DNA of 64,000 bases from Actinophytocola sp. Its GTDB lineage: Bacteria; Actinomycetota; Actinomycetes; Mycobacteriales; Pseudonocardiaceae. The position numbers and the translations under genes are program-made. The stretch lies in the NCBI GenBank assembly GCA_009377475.1, contig WHTY01000002.1:1-64000 (forward strand), given 5' to 3'. Positions 31,510 to 39,666 of this stretch are shown here, in pieces (positions within the stretch are counted from its first letter, which is position 1; every line of letters starts with the position of its first letter). The notes beneath the pieces were generated by a model, which had not been told where the DNA came from, ran no database searches, and worked only from the letters and a program-made list of their open reading frames with translations.

Positions 31510-31513
31510 GCCG

Positions 31514-32806
31514 TCAGCTGAGCAGGTCATCCAGCTCGCCGTTCATGCAGTGGTCCACGACCGGGCGGACGGTCTCGAACGTGCACTCCTTCGGGTTGCC
31601 CGGCGTGCACGCGTCGCCGAGGACGTGGTTGGTGATGCGGTCGACGTCGGTGTCGTCGCCCTTGATCACCGATGCCTGCTCGTAGAACTTCGTCGGTCCC
31701 TGCCCGAGGCGGTTCTTCGAGTAGGTGTCCTGCTTGACGTCCACGAACCGCTCCGGGATGCCGACGTCGCGCAGCAGCCGGATCGACGCGGCCAGCGCGG
31801 CGTCCGCGGCTTGGACGTCGGTCATGCCGTGGGTGTCCACGCCCATCGCTTCCGCCATCTCCGCGAACCGCTTGTACGCCACCGGCATGTTGAACGCCCA
31901 CACCCTCGGCAGCGCGATCGCGTTGTTGAGGCCGTGGTGGGTGTCGTAGAACGCGCTCACCGCGTGCGAGATGGAGTGGATGATGCCCAGCCCGCCGGAG
32001 TTGAACGCCTGCGCGGCGATGTACTGCGCGTACATCATGCCCTCGCGGCCGGACAGCTCGGTCGGGTTCCAGGTGGCTTGCCGCAGGTTCTCGGCGGTGA
32101 GCTTGATCGCGCGCAGCGCGTTGCCAAGCGACGGCTCGAAGTTCAGCCGCGACACGTACGGCTCGGAGGCGTGCGCCAGCACGTCGAACCCGCACTGCGC
32201 GGTGTAGTCGATCGGGCAGTCGTAGTACAACGTCGGGTCGTCGATCGCCAGTGACGTCACCGAGGCGTCGTCGAACGCGACGTACTTGTGCGGGTTGTCC
32301 GGGTCGGTGGTGGTGTCGGTGATGACGTATGCCCACGACGTCTCCGAGCCGGTGCCCGCCGTGGTGGACACTGCGATGTGCGGCGGGTTGCTCGGGTTCT
32401 CGGACTTGTTGAAGCCCTCGAAGTCGTTGACGTTGCGGCCGTCGTGCGCGACCGAGATCCGCGCGCCCTTGCAGGCGTCGTGCGAGGAACCGCCGCCGAT
32501 GGAGACGAAGCTGTCGCATTTGTTCTGCTGATAGAGCGACACCGCGTCCATCACGTTGTAGTCCTTCGGGTTGGACTCCACCTCGTCGTACACGACGACG
32601 TCCAGCCCGTGGTACTTCATGGACTCGACGATCTTGTGCACGGTGTCCGACCCGCGCAGCCCGGTGGTCATCACCAGCGTCTTCGTGAAGCCGAGGTTCT
32701 TGGCCTCGGGGCCGATCATCTCGTGCCCGCCGGGGCCCATCAGGGCGCGCGGGAACGGGTGGAACTCCTTGATCGGGAACGGCTTGAGTAGTTCGTCTAC
32801 CTGCAT
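31514..32806 (-). CDS. mno: NDMA-dependent (mycofactocin-linked) methanol dehydrogenase
   Basis: A 430-residue group-III alcohol dehydrogenase of the Mno/Mdo type. Visible blocks are FVSIGGGSSHDACKGARI near residue 110 (nucleotide-binding loop), VSTTAGTGSETSWAYVITD, and the metal region FDVLAHASEPYVS ... GLGIIHSISHAVSAFYDTHHGLNNAIALP. Such enzymes oxidise methanol or other primary alcohols with tightly bound NADP(H), and cannot exchange it with free cofactor, so electrons leave through mycofactocin or artificial NDMA. The ATG at 32806 follows CGGAAGGTACAGACAC. It heads the locus with the AAA+/VWA/methyltransferase operon. 1,3-propanediol or other short diols are alternative substrates. Confidence 0.88.
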   Translation of the reverse strand: MQVDELLKPFPIKEFHPFPRALMGPGGHEMIGPEAKNLGFTKTLVMTTGLRGSDTVHKIVESMKYHGLDVVVYDEVESNPKDYNVMDAVSLYQQNKCDSFVSIGGGSSHDACKGARISVAHDGRNVNDFEGFNKSENPSNPPHIAVSTTAGTGSETSWAYVITDTTTDPDNPHKYVAFDDASVTSLAIDDPTLYYDCPIDYTAQCGFDVLAHASEPYVSRLNFEPSLGNALRAIKLTAENLRQATWNPTELSGREGMMYAQYIAAQAFNSGGLGIIHSISHAVSAFYDTHHGLNNAIALPRVWAFNMPVAYKRFAEMAEAMGVDTHGMTDVQAADAALAASIRLLRDVGIPERFVDVKQDTYSKNRLGQGPTKFYEQASVIKGDDTDVDRITNHVLGDACTPGNPKECTFETVRPVVDHCMNGELDDLLS

Positions 32807-33130
32807 GTGTCTGTACCTTCCGTGAGCCGCGTGTTGCGGTGACGCTATGGCGGGCGTCACCACGGCGGGAACAGCTCGGCGCGAAAACCGTCGAGGTGAC
32901 ACGGCGAAACCGGCCGGTCGAGCCGGGCGGGCACCTGCCCGGCCGGACGGTGCGCGGGCGCGGGGCGCCGTACCGCCGCCTCGCGAAGCCCGCCGCTCCC
33001 GCCTGGTCCAGCGCCCGCCCCGCCTGGCCCAGCGCCCGCCCCCCACTGGACAGCGCCGTGCGGGACGGCGCCGTGCGGGACCCGGCGGACGGCGGACGGA
33101 CGGCGAACGCCGAGGTGGCGTGACGCGCCG
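32807..33130. other. Promoter region of methanol dehydrogenase and extreme-GC spacer
   Basis: No convincing gene. The first 60 bp hold an 8-bp inverted repeat upstream of the dehydrogenase. The remainder is extremely GC-rich and contains two near copies of CCCGCCTGG.CCAGCGCCCG at about 33000-33043. TerC, on the same strand, ends at 33131. Confidence 0.55.
32838..32861. promoter_or_regulatory. Inverted repeat upstream of methanol dehydrogenase
   Basis: GGTGACGC (32838-32845) and GCGTCACC (32854-32861) are perfect 8-bp arms separated by 8 bases, 32 to 55 bp upstream of the start codon. This is a good candidate operator for a dimeric regulator of the dehydrogenase. Confidence 0.5.
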
Positions 33131-34135
33131 TCAGCGGCGCGCGGACTCGCGCTCGCGGCGCGCCTGCATGGCGCCGGAGTGCGCCCGCGCCGTGGGGTCG
33201 CGGCGGACCTTGACCAGGCTGGCGACCGTCACCACGGCCAGTACCACCACGATCACGCCGAGGCTCGCCAGCGTGGGGATCTCCGGCACGCTCGTGCTGA
33301 TGTCCTCGTGCGCCCACTGCAACAGCAGCTTCACGCCGATGAACCCGAGGATGATCGACAGCCCCGTCGACAGGTACACGAGGCGGTCCAGCAGGCCCTT
33401 CACCAGGAAGTACAGCGCCCGCAGGCCGAGCAGCGCGAAGGCGTTCGCGGCGGACACGATGTACGGCTCCTTGGTGATGCCGTAGACGGCAGGGATTGAG
33501 TCGACGGCGAACAGCACGTCGATGGTGCCGATGACCAGCAGCACGAGGAACAGCGGCGTCACCATGCGGCGGCCGTCCACCCGCGTGACAAGCTTGCCAT
33601 CGACGTAGTCGTCGGTCAGCGGCAGCACCCGGTGCGCGGTGCGGACGACCAGGCTGTTCTCGACGTCCTGGTCCTCGTCGCGGTGCCGGAACAGCTGGAC
33701 CGCCGTGTAGATCAGCAGCAGCCCGAACAGCAGGAACACGAACGAAAACAGCGAGATCAGGCCCGCGCCGATCGCGATGAACACCGCGCGCATGGCCAGC
33801 GCCAGCGCGATGCCGAACGTGAGCACCTTCTGCTGATGCCGCTCCGGCACGCTGAACGTCGTCATGATGACGACGAACACGAAGAGGTTGTCGACCGAAA
33901 GGCTCTTTTCCACGAGATAGCCGGTGAAGTACTCGACGCCGAGGTCGCTGCCGTGCGCCGTCGTGAACCAGACACCGAACAGCACCGCGACGAGGATGTA
34001 GCACACCGACCACGCGGTCGCCTCGCCGAAGCGGATCCGGTGCGGGCGCACGGCCGCCACGACCAGGTCCACCGTGAGCAGCGCGACCACGAGCCCCACG
34101 GTGAGGGCCCACGTGCCCCAACCGATCTGCAGCAT
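33131..34135 (-). CDS. TerC/Alx-family membrane protein
   Basis: A 334-residue protein with about nine transmembrane segments. The TerC signature is clear: YLVEKSLSVDNLFVFVVIMTTF near residue 74 and, in the second half, LVLLVIGTIDVLFAVDSIPAVYGITKEPYIV, both with the conserved acidic residue and Asp pair. TerC/Alx proteins export manganese or help metalate secreted enzymes; tellurite resistance is an older association. The ATG at 34135 has only a weak ribosome site. It lies 54 bp behind the FHA gene on the same strand. No manganese riboswitch is visible in the short upstream gap. Confidence 0.87.
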   Translation of the reverse strand: MLQIGWGTWALTVGLVVALLTVDLVVAAVRPHRIRFGEATAWSVCYILVAVLFGVWFTTAHGSDLGVEYFTGYLVEKSLSVDNLFVFVVIMTTFSVPERHQQKVLTFGIALALAMRAVFIAIGAGLISLFSFVFLLFGLLLIYTAVQLFRHRDEDQDVENSLVVRTAHRVLPLTDDYVDGKLVTRVDGRRMVTPLFLVLLVIGTIDVLFAVDSIPAVYGITKEPYIVSAANAFALLGLRALYFLVKGLLDRLVYLSTGLSIILGFIGVKLLLQWAHEDISTSVPEIPTLASLGVIVVVLAVVTVASLVKVRRDPTARAHSGAMQARRERESARR

Positions 34136-34189
34136 CGGCGAGGTGGCTACCCTGATCGCCGCTTCGCTACACCCGGAGCTGTCCGGGCG

Positions 34190-34654
34190 TCACCGCCCGG
34201 TGAGGAACACCAGCCGGAACTTGCCGATCTGCACCTCGTCGCCGTGCGACAGCTCGGTCTCGTCGGTCGGGTGCCGGTTGACGTAGGTGCCGTTCAGGCT
34301 GCCGACGTCGCGCAGCAGGAACCGCGTCTCCCTGCGGCGGAACTCGACGTGATGCCGCGAGACCGTCGTGTCGTCGAGGAAGATGTCGCTGTCCGGGTGC
34401 CGCCCCACGCTGACGATCTCCTTCTCGAGCAGGAACTGCGAGCCGACGTTGGGTCCGCGTTTGACCACGAGAAGCGCCGATCCCGCCGGGATGCGGGCCT
34501 CGACCACCTCCCCTTCGGGCTGGGCTGTGCCGGTGCCCGCGTCGTTGCGGAAAGTGGGCGTGAAGTACGACGTCCCCTCCGGGGCTTCTCCGGGGCGGTC
34601 GTCCGGCTCGGAACTCATGCTCACGTCGGCCAACTCCTCGTTCATGCTGCTCAT
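34190..34654 (-). CDS. GarA-like FHA-domain protein
   Basis: A 154-residue protein. The FHA domain matches GarA/Rv1827/OdhI: IPAGSALLVVKRGPNVGSQF, then VGRHPDSDIFLDDTTVSRHH, GSLNGTYVNR and GDEVQIGKFRLVFLTG. GarA binds 2-oxoglutarate-metabolising enzymes and is switched off when a protein kinase phosphorylates threonine in an N-terminal ETTS-type motif. Here the equivalent region reads EAPEGTSYFTPTF, so the motif is changed, and the protein stops right after the FHA domain. It may be a paralogue with altered control. The start at 34654 follows AGAGAGCCAGGC. Confidence 0.82.
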   Translation of the reverse strand: MSSMNEELADVSMSSEPDDRPGEAPEGTSYFTPTFRNDAGTGTAQPEGEVVEARIPAGSALLVVKRGPNVGSQFLLEKEIVSVGRHPDSDIFLDDTTVSRHHVEFRRRETRFLLRDVGSLNGTYVNRHPTDETELSHGDEVQIGKFRLVFLTGR

Positions 34655-34999
34655 GCCTGGCTCTCTCGTCGTGCGCTGCGTGTCACCGTAGTGGTCCGGC
34701 CCAGAACGGGCGAAGCGTACAAAGTTCTAGCACCAACACCGGGCGTCCGGCGTGGAAAGCGGAATGGGGACTACCGATTTTCGGCAAGACTATGCCCCCG
34801 GACGTGGTTTTCGCGACGTCTTCGCGCCGTCAACAGTAGGGATAGCTGCTCCGATTCGCTACGCCCGCCGCGAGCGCGGCCCGGCTGGCGAACTCAGCCT
34901 CGTCGCGGATTCACCTGTTGATCAGCATCATGTCACTCCATAGAGTGACGCGGCCGTTACCGTCGCTCGCTGGTCGGTGCACCTGCGATTGGAGCTGTC
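34655..34999. other. Divergent intergenic region with a small dyad
   Basis: 345 bp without a credible gene, between the FHA gene (minus) and the secreted hydrolase (plus). It contains GTCACTC-CATA-GAGTGAC (34932-34949), a perfect 7-bp dyad with 4-base loop about 50 bp upstream of the hydrolase start, a possible operator or leader hairpin. Nothing else is recognised. Confidence 0.5.
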
Positions 35000-37039
35000 A
35001 TGCCGGATCTCCGCCCGCTGTCCCGACTCCGATCCCGCTGGCGTGGCGCCGCGGCGGTGGTCACGCTGGCGCTGGTGAGCGCCGGGCTCGGCGCGCCCGC
35101 TGCCGCCGCGACGTCCCCGGACGTCATGCTCAGCGAGGCCTACGGCGGGGGCGGCGACTCCGGCGCCTCCTACGCGAACGACTTCGTCGAGCTGCACAAC
35201 CGCGGCGGCGCGCCGGTGGACCTCGCCGGGTGGTCGGTGCAGTACGCGGCGTCGACCGGCACGAACTGGTCGGTCACCGCGCTGTCCGGGTCGATCGCGC
35301 CCGGCGGGAAGTACCTCGTCGAACTGGCCGCCGGGTCCAGCGGCGACGGCGCGCCGCTGCCCGCGCCGGACGCCACCGGTGGCACGCGCATGTCCGCCTC
35401 GTCGGGCAAGGTCGCGCTCGTCACCAGCGCCAGCGAGCTGACCTGCGGCAGCGACTGCGACAGCGCGTCCGGCGTGCGGGACTTCCTCGGCTACGGCAGC
35501 GCGAACGACTACGAGACGTCGCCCGCGCCCACGCTGTCCAACACCACCTCCGCCACCCGCGTCGACCCCAGCGGCGACACCGACGACAACGCCGCTGACT
35601 TCGCCGCGCTGTCACCGAGCCCGGAGAACGGCGTCTCGACCGGCGGCGCGGCCCGGTCGTGCTCGACGTCCGGCACCTGGACGCCGGGTGAGCTGACCAC
35701 CTACTGGTTCGACGTCGAACAGGGCGACGCGCAGCTCGTCGTCGGCCCGACCGGCAGGACGTTGCTCATCGACCTGGGCGAGACCGCGTGGAACTCCACC
35801 GGCGCCAACACCAGGGCCACGCTGGTCGCGCGGCAGATCCGCGAGATCTGCGGCATCGCGTCCGGCCCGGTGCACCTGGACTACGTGATGGCCTCGCACC
35901 ACCACCTCGACCACATCGGCTACGCCGCCAACCCGAACGACACGTCCACCGTGGGCAACGGGCTCTACCAGCTGCTCACGCCGGCCGACGTCGGCGGTTT
36001 CGGGTTCACCGTGGGGCAACTGATCGACCGCGACGGCGGCGGGTGGACCGACGCCAACGGCGACGGCGACTGCGACGTCGGCACGTCGTCCGCGCCGTCG
36101 AACGAGATCGACTGGCACCACGCGGGCACGACGTCGCAGACGTCGCGGCGCTGGATCTGCTGGCTTCACGGCCCAGCGGGGCAGGCGGACCGCGCGATCA
36201 TCGACGGGCACGTGCTGCGGCTGACCAACGGCGACCCGTGGCCCGCGCTCGACCTCGGCGACGGCGTCATGGCGGAGATCGTCATGGCCAACGCCAAGGG
36301 CGTCATGCAGGCCGACGGTGTCACCCCGGTCTCCGGGGACCACACCAGCGACGCCACGCCACCGAGCGAGAACGACTACTCCATCGGTCTGCGGATCGCG
36401 TATGGGCCGTTCGTGTACGCGACGGCGGGCGACAGTGACGGCGAGTACGACACCAGCAGCTTCGGCTACACCTACAACGACATCGAGGCGCACCTCGTCA
36501 CCGCGTTCGGTGAGGTTGCCGCCGCCCGCGCGAACCACCACGGCTCCACGCACTCGTCGTCCGACTCGTACGTGAGCGGGCTGAGCCCGCAGGTCGGGTT
36601 CATCTCTTGCGGCAGCAACAGCTACGGCCACCCCGCGAACCGGGTGCTGGACGCCTTCCGCGCGGTCGGCGCCGACATCTACCTCGCCAACGACCCGTGC
36701 GACACCGATGACCCGACCGGCGCGCGGATCGACTACTCCGGCACGTTCAACGACAACGGCACGGTGGCACTGGTGAGCAGGCGGCGGTGCTCGACGTGCG
36801 CGACCGGCGCGCGCACGTCCGAACCGTGCGCACACCGCACGTCGACGGCTGGGTCGCGCGGCGCTTCCTCACGGAGCTGCCGCCACGGGGCCGCCGTTGC
36901 GGGTGAGCGTCCTGCCATTCGAGTGACAACGAACGTCGGCATTCCAGCGCTTGGCGCGGCATGCCGCGAAAGACGGCAGAACGTACTCCCACGCGCACGG
37001 ACTGTCAGGTACCGTTGCAGTCGTCGCTCTTACGGGTGA
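35000..37039 (+). CDS. Secreted lamin-tail / metallo-beta-lactamase-fold hydrolase
   Basis: A Sec signal (AAAVVTLALVSAGLGAPAAAA) is followed by a lamin-tail domain (VMLSEAYGGGGDSGASYANDFVELHNRG, residues ~42-200) and a ComEC-like metallo-beta-lactamase fold (WFDVEQGDAQLVV, ASHHHLDHIGYAA, later ANHHGSTHSSS, residues ~230-585). It should be an exported phosphodiesterase or nuclease-like enzyme. The 679-residue frame ends in ~85 residues of Arg/Ser/Cys-rich sequence that look out of frame after VALVSR near 36775; another frame there reads DVRDRRAHVRTVRTPHVDG and ends at 36906, so a frameshift near the 3' end is likely. The ATG follows TTGGAGCTGTC. Confidence 0.8.
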   Translation: MPDLRPLSRLRSRWRGAAAVVTLALVSAGLGAPAAAATSPDVMLSEAYGGGGDSGASYANDFVELHNRGGAPVDLAGWSVQYAASTGTNWSVTALSGSIAPGGKYLVELAAGSSGDGAPLPAPDATGGTRMSASSGKVALVTSASELTCGSDCDSASGVRDFLGYGSANDYETSPAPTLSNTTSATRVDPSGDTDDNAADFAALSPSPENGVSTGGAARSCSTSGTWTPGELTTYWFDVEQGDAQLVVGPTGRTLLIDLGETAWNSTGANTRATLVARQIREICGIASGPVHLDYVMASHHHLDHIGYAANPNDTSTVGNGLYQLLTPADVGGFGFTVGQLIDRDGGGWTDANGDGDCDVGTSSAPSNEIDWHHAGTTSQTSRRWICWLHGPAGQADRAIIDGHVLRLTNGDPWPALDLGDGVMAEIVMANAKGVMQADGVTPVSGDHTSDATPPSENDYSIGLRIAYGPFVYATAGDSDGEYDTSSFGYTYNDIEAHLVTAFGEVAAARANHHGSTHSSSDSYVSGLSPQVGFISCGSNSYGHPANRVLDAFRAVGADIYLANDPCDTDDPTGARIDYSGTFNDNGTVALVSRRRCSTCATGARTSEPCAHRTSTAGSRGASSRSCRHGAAVAGERPAIRVTTNVGIPALGAACRERRQNVLPRARTVRYRCSRRSYG

Positions 37040-37425
37040 CAGCTACTCGGTGAACTGGCAGGGGAGCGCGTGGGCTTGGACAGGACCATCGGCGTGCTGA
37101 AACGCCATCGGCCTCTGGTGCTATCAGCTGTCGCGGTTACGCATCAGTCGTGTCCCTCCGTGCGTGAGTCTGGGCTGGTCAGAATGGGATCAAGCGAGTC
37201 AGCTGTCGCGGTTGCGCATCGCGGGCATCCTTTCCTGAGTCGGCGGGAAGTGGTCAGCACGGCTTCGTGGAACTCAGGAGTCACGGTTCGACACTGGAGG
37301 CACCTCCCATCGCAGGGTTGGGGGAGAACGACGAGTGCTTCACCGGATAGTGTGAAGCGTCACGGCGTCCGAACTCCCGGTGGGGGCAATCTCGACGTGC
37401 TACCGGTAGTGCAGAGCCAGTCACC
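37040..37425 (+). other. Lower-GC leader region upstream of the diguanylate cyclase
   Basis: About 386 bp clearly less GC-rich than the surroundings. It holds a 22-bp direct repeat with one mismatch (TCAGCTGTCGCGGTTACGCATC split as two halves; copies at 37124-37145 and 37199-37220) and several small stem-loops, such as CTCCC..GGGGGAG near 37305. A GTG at 37070 with AGGGGAG upstream could open a 124-residue frame overlapping the cyclase start, but its composition is not protein-like. A structured 5' leader is the best guess; no known riboswitch class is recognised. Confidence 0.4.
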
Positions 37426-38790
37426 ATGGGTGGTGGCGACCTGATGCGGTGGACGGATCGTATTGTCCTTCTTTCCCACGGTCGAGGGAACTCTTCCGGG
37501 GGAACGACGAAAGTTTCCAACGGATACGGTTCGGTGTGGCGCGCGCTGAGTAGGCACGGCGGCTACGCGCTGGTCGCCGACCTCGCCGCCGTCGCGTTGT
37601 GCCTGCTCGCTGTCTGGTCCGCGCCGGTGCCCACCAGCGAGGACATCCTGGGTTTCTGCGTGCTGGCCGTCGCGCTGGCGGCGCACCTCGTCGTCGTCTG
37701 GCGCGGGGAGGAACGTCGCCGTGACCGGGCGATGGGTGGGCCGGTCTTCGACATGACCAGCGTGTGGACGTTCGCGGCCGTTGTGGTGCTGCCCGCGTCG
37801 CTGGCGCTCGCGCTGATCGTCGGCATGCGGATCGGGACGTACCGGATGCGGCGCAGGCCGTGGTGGCGCTATCTGTTCGGCACCGCCGTCATCCTGGCCT
37901 CGGCCGCCGCCGCGGAACTCGTGTTCGCGACCATGCTTGGGGGCACAAACGCCCCGCTCAGCGGTGGCGGCATCGCGGACCAGGCCCTGATGCTCGCGGC
38001 GCTCGCCGCAGCGGGCGGCGTGTACTGGCTGGTGCAGGCCGCCGCGCATGCCGGCATGATCACGCTCACCCTGCCCGGCGAACGTTTCCGCGAGCAGTGG
38101 GGCACCCGTACGGACAACCTGATCGAGGCGAGCACGCTCGCGGTCGGTGGGCTGCTCGGCGTCGTGATGACGCACGGCGCGCTGTACCCGCTGCTGGTGC
38201 TGGTAGTGCTGGCGCCGTTGAACCTGTTGCTCGCCGACCGGCAGGCGGACGCGGCGGAACTGCGCGAGCGCGCTCGCACCGACGCGCGAACCGGGCTGCT
38301 CAACGCGCGCGGCCTCGCGGAGCAGGGCGCCCGCGTGCTGCAGCGGTGCGAGGCGGCGGCCTCGCCCGCCGCGATGCTCATCATCGACCTTGACCACTTC
38401 AAGTCGATCAACGACTCCTGGGGCCACCCCGCAGGGGACGTAGTGCTCAGCGCGGTCGGGCGCGTGCTGCAACACGCCGTGCGGCCCGGTGACGTCGCGG
38501 CGCGGGATGGCGGCGAGGAGTTCGTCGTCGTCCTGCCGGACACCACGATCGCGGACGCCGCCGTCGTGGCGGACCGTATCCGCGCCGAGTTGGCCGCGCT
38601 GGAAGTCGTCGCCAGCGACAAGAACGGCGCGCCGATCCTGATCACGGACCGGACCGCGTCGATCGGCGTCGCCGCGCAGCCGGACCACGGGACGACGTAC
38701 GACGACCTGCGTCGCGCGGCCGACGCCGCGCTGTACGAGGCGAAGAACACCGGTCGCGACCGGACGGTGCTGGTCACCGACGCCGGGTGA
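37426..38790 (+). CDS. Membrane-bound diguanylate cyclase (GGDEF)
   Basis: A 454-residue protein. Six to seven hydrophobic segments occupy residues ~45-280 (a MASE-like sensor of unknown type). The GGDEF domain follows: RTDARTGLLNARGL, IIDLDHFKSINDSWGHPAGD, then the active-site GGEEF near residue 367. RPGD lies five residues before GGEEF, which matches the RxxD inhibitory site, so product feedback is expected. It should synthesise cyclic di-GMP from GTP at the membrane. ATG 37426 and ATG 37444 are both possible starts; neither has a strong ribosome site. The gene is convergent with the IclR gene, 9 bp apart. Confidence 0.88.
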   Translation: MGGGDLMRWTDRIVLLSHGRGNSSGGTTKVSNGYGSVWRALSRHGGYALVADLAAVALCLLAVWSAPVPTSEDILGFCVLAVALAAHLVVVWRGEERRRDRAMGGPVFDMTSVWTFAAVVVLPASLALALIVGMRIGTYRMRRRPWWRYLFGTAVILASAAAAELVFATMLGGTNAPLSGGGIADQALMLAALAAAGGVYWLVQAAAHAGMITLTLPGERFREQWGTRTDNLIEASTLAVGGLLGVVMTHGALYPLLVLVVLAPLNLLLADRQADAAELRERARTDARTGLLNARGLAEQGARVLQRCEAAASPAAMLIIDLDHFKSINDSWGHPAGDVVLSAVGRVLQHAVRPGDVAARDGGEEFVVVLPDTTIADAAVVADRIRAELAALEVVASDKNGAPILITDRTASIGVAAQPDHGTTYDDLRRAADAALYEAKNTGRDRTVLVTDAG

Positions 38791-38799
38791 TCTCTCGGC

Positions 38800-39630
38800 T
38801 CACGTCTCCGCGTGCCCGGCTGGCGGTGTGCCGCCCAGCCTGCGGGTGAGCGCGTCGGCGGTGGCGACCACGTGCTGGGCGAGCGTCGGCCACGTCTCGG
38901 GTGGCCGGGCGGTGCGTCGGAACGGCACCGCGATGCTGGCGACGGGATGTCCGTTGTGGTCGAACGACGGCGCCGCGACACACGCCAGTTCGGGCGTGAC
39001 CAGCCCGTCCTCGACGGCCCAGCCCCGCCGCCGTTCGGTGCCCAGCACCGACCGCAGCTCCGGCAGGTTGCGCGGGCCAGCGCCGGTGCGGGTGGGGAAC
39101 GAGTCCTTGCTGGGGAACAGCGCCCGCACCTGCTCCCGCGGCAGATGCGCCAGCAGCGCGCGACCGGACGCGGTGAGGTGTGCGGGCAGGCGCACGCCGA
39201 CGTCGGTGACCAGCGTCGTCGGGTGTTCCGGCTGGACTTTGAGCAGGTAGAGCAGTTCCGCGCCGTGCAGCACGGCCAGGTGCGCGGTGTCGCCGACCTC
39301 GGTGACCAGCCGCGTCAGCAGCGGGCGCGCGAGGTGCTCCAGCGGGTCGTGCCGCAGGTACGCCGAGCCGAGTTCGAACACGCCCAGCCCCAGGCCGTAC
39401 CGGTGTCGTTCGGGGAGGTGCACCACCAGGCCTTCGTCGACCAGCACCGACAGCAGGTGGTACATCGAGCTGCGCGGCACGTCCAGCGCCCGCGCCAAGG
39501 CCGCGGCGGGCAGCGGATCTGGACTGGCCGCCAGGCGACGCAGCACGGCGACGGCCGTCCGCACGGCGGGCACGTTGCTGGCCGCGCCGCGTGCGGTGTT
39601 CGTGCCGCGCTGTGGTGTCGACTCCGCCAT
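38800..39630 (-). CDS. IclR-family transcriptional regulator
   Basis: A 276-residue protein with an N-terminal winged helix (AVRTAVAVLRRLAASPDPLPAAALARALDVPRSSMYHLLSVLVDEG) and a C-terminal IclR effector domain (VGDTAHLAVLHGAELLYLLKVQPEHP, LTASGRALLAHLPREQVRALF, SIAVPFRRT). IclR proteins regulate small-molecule catabolic operons; none adjoins, so the target is unknown. The ATG at 39630 has GGGAG six bases upstream, preferred over the GTG at 39636. It is convergent with the diguanylate cyclase gene and stands upstream of a toxin-antitoxin pair. Confidence 0.87.
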   Translation of the reverse strand: MAESTPQRGTNTARGAASNVPAVRTAVAVLRRLAASPDPLPAAALARALDVPRSSMYHLLSVLVDEGLVVHLPERHRYGLGLGVFELGSAYLRHDPLEHLARPLLTRLVTEVGDTAHLAVLHGAELLYLLKVQPEHPTTLVTDVGVRLPAHLTASGRALLAHLPREQVRALFPSKDSFPTRTGAGPRNLPELRSVLGTERRRGWAVEDGLVTPELACVAAPSFDHNGHPVASIAVPFRRTARPPETWPTLAQHVVATADALTRRLGGTPPAGHAET

Positions 39631-39666
39631 CCGCACTCCCTGGTGTCTGCGATGTCAGACCCTAGC

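Noticed and set aside
32839-33123. Possible 94-residue Ala/Pro/Arg-rich protein between methanol dehydrogenase and terC
   Set aside because: No ribosome site, composition of extreme-GC spacer, contains short repeats; more likely non-coding.
31527-34121. An 864-codon minus-strand frame overlapping methanol dehydrogenase and TerC in another phase
   Set aside because: Arg/Gly/His/Pro-rich shadow; both real genes have motifs in their own frames.
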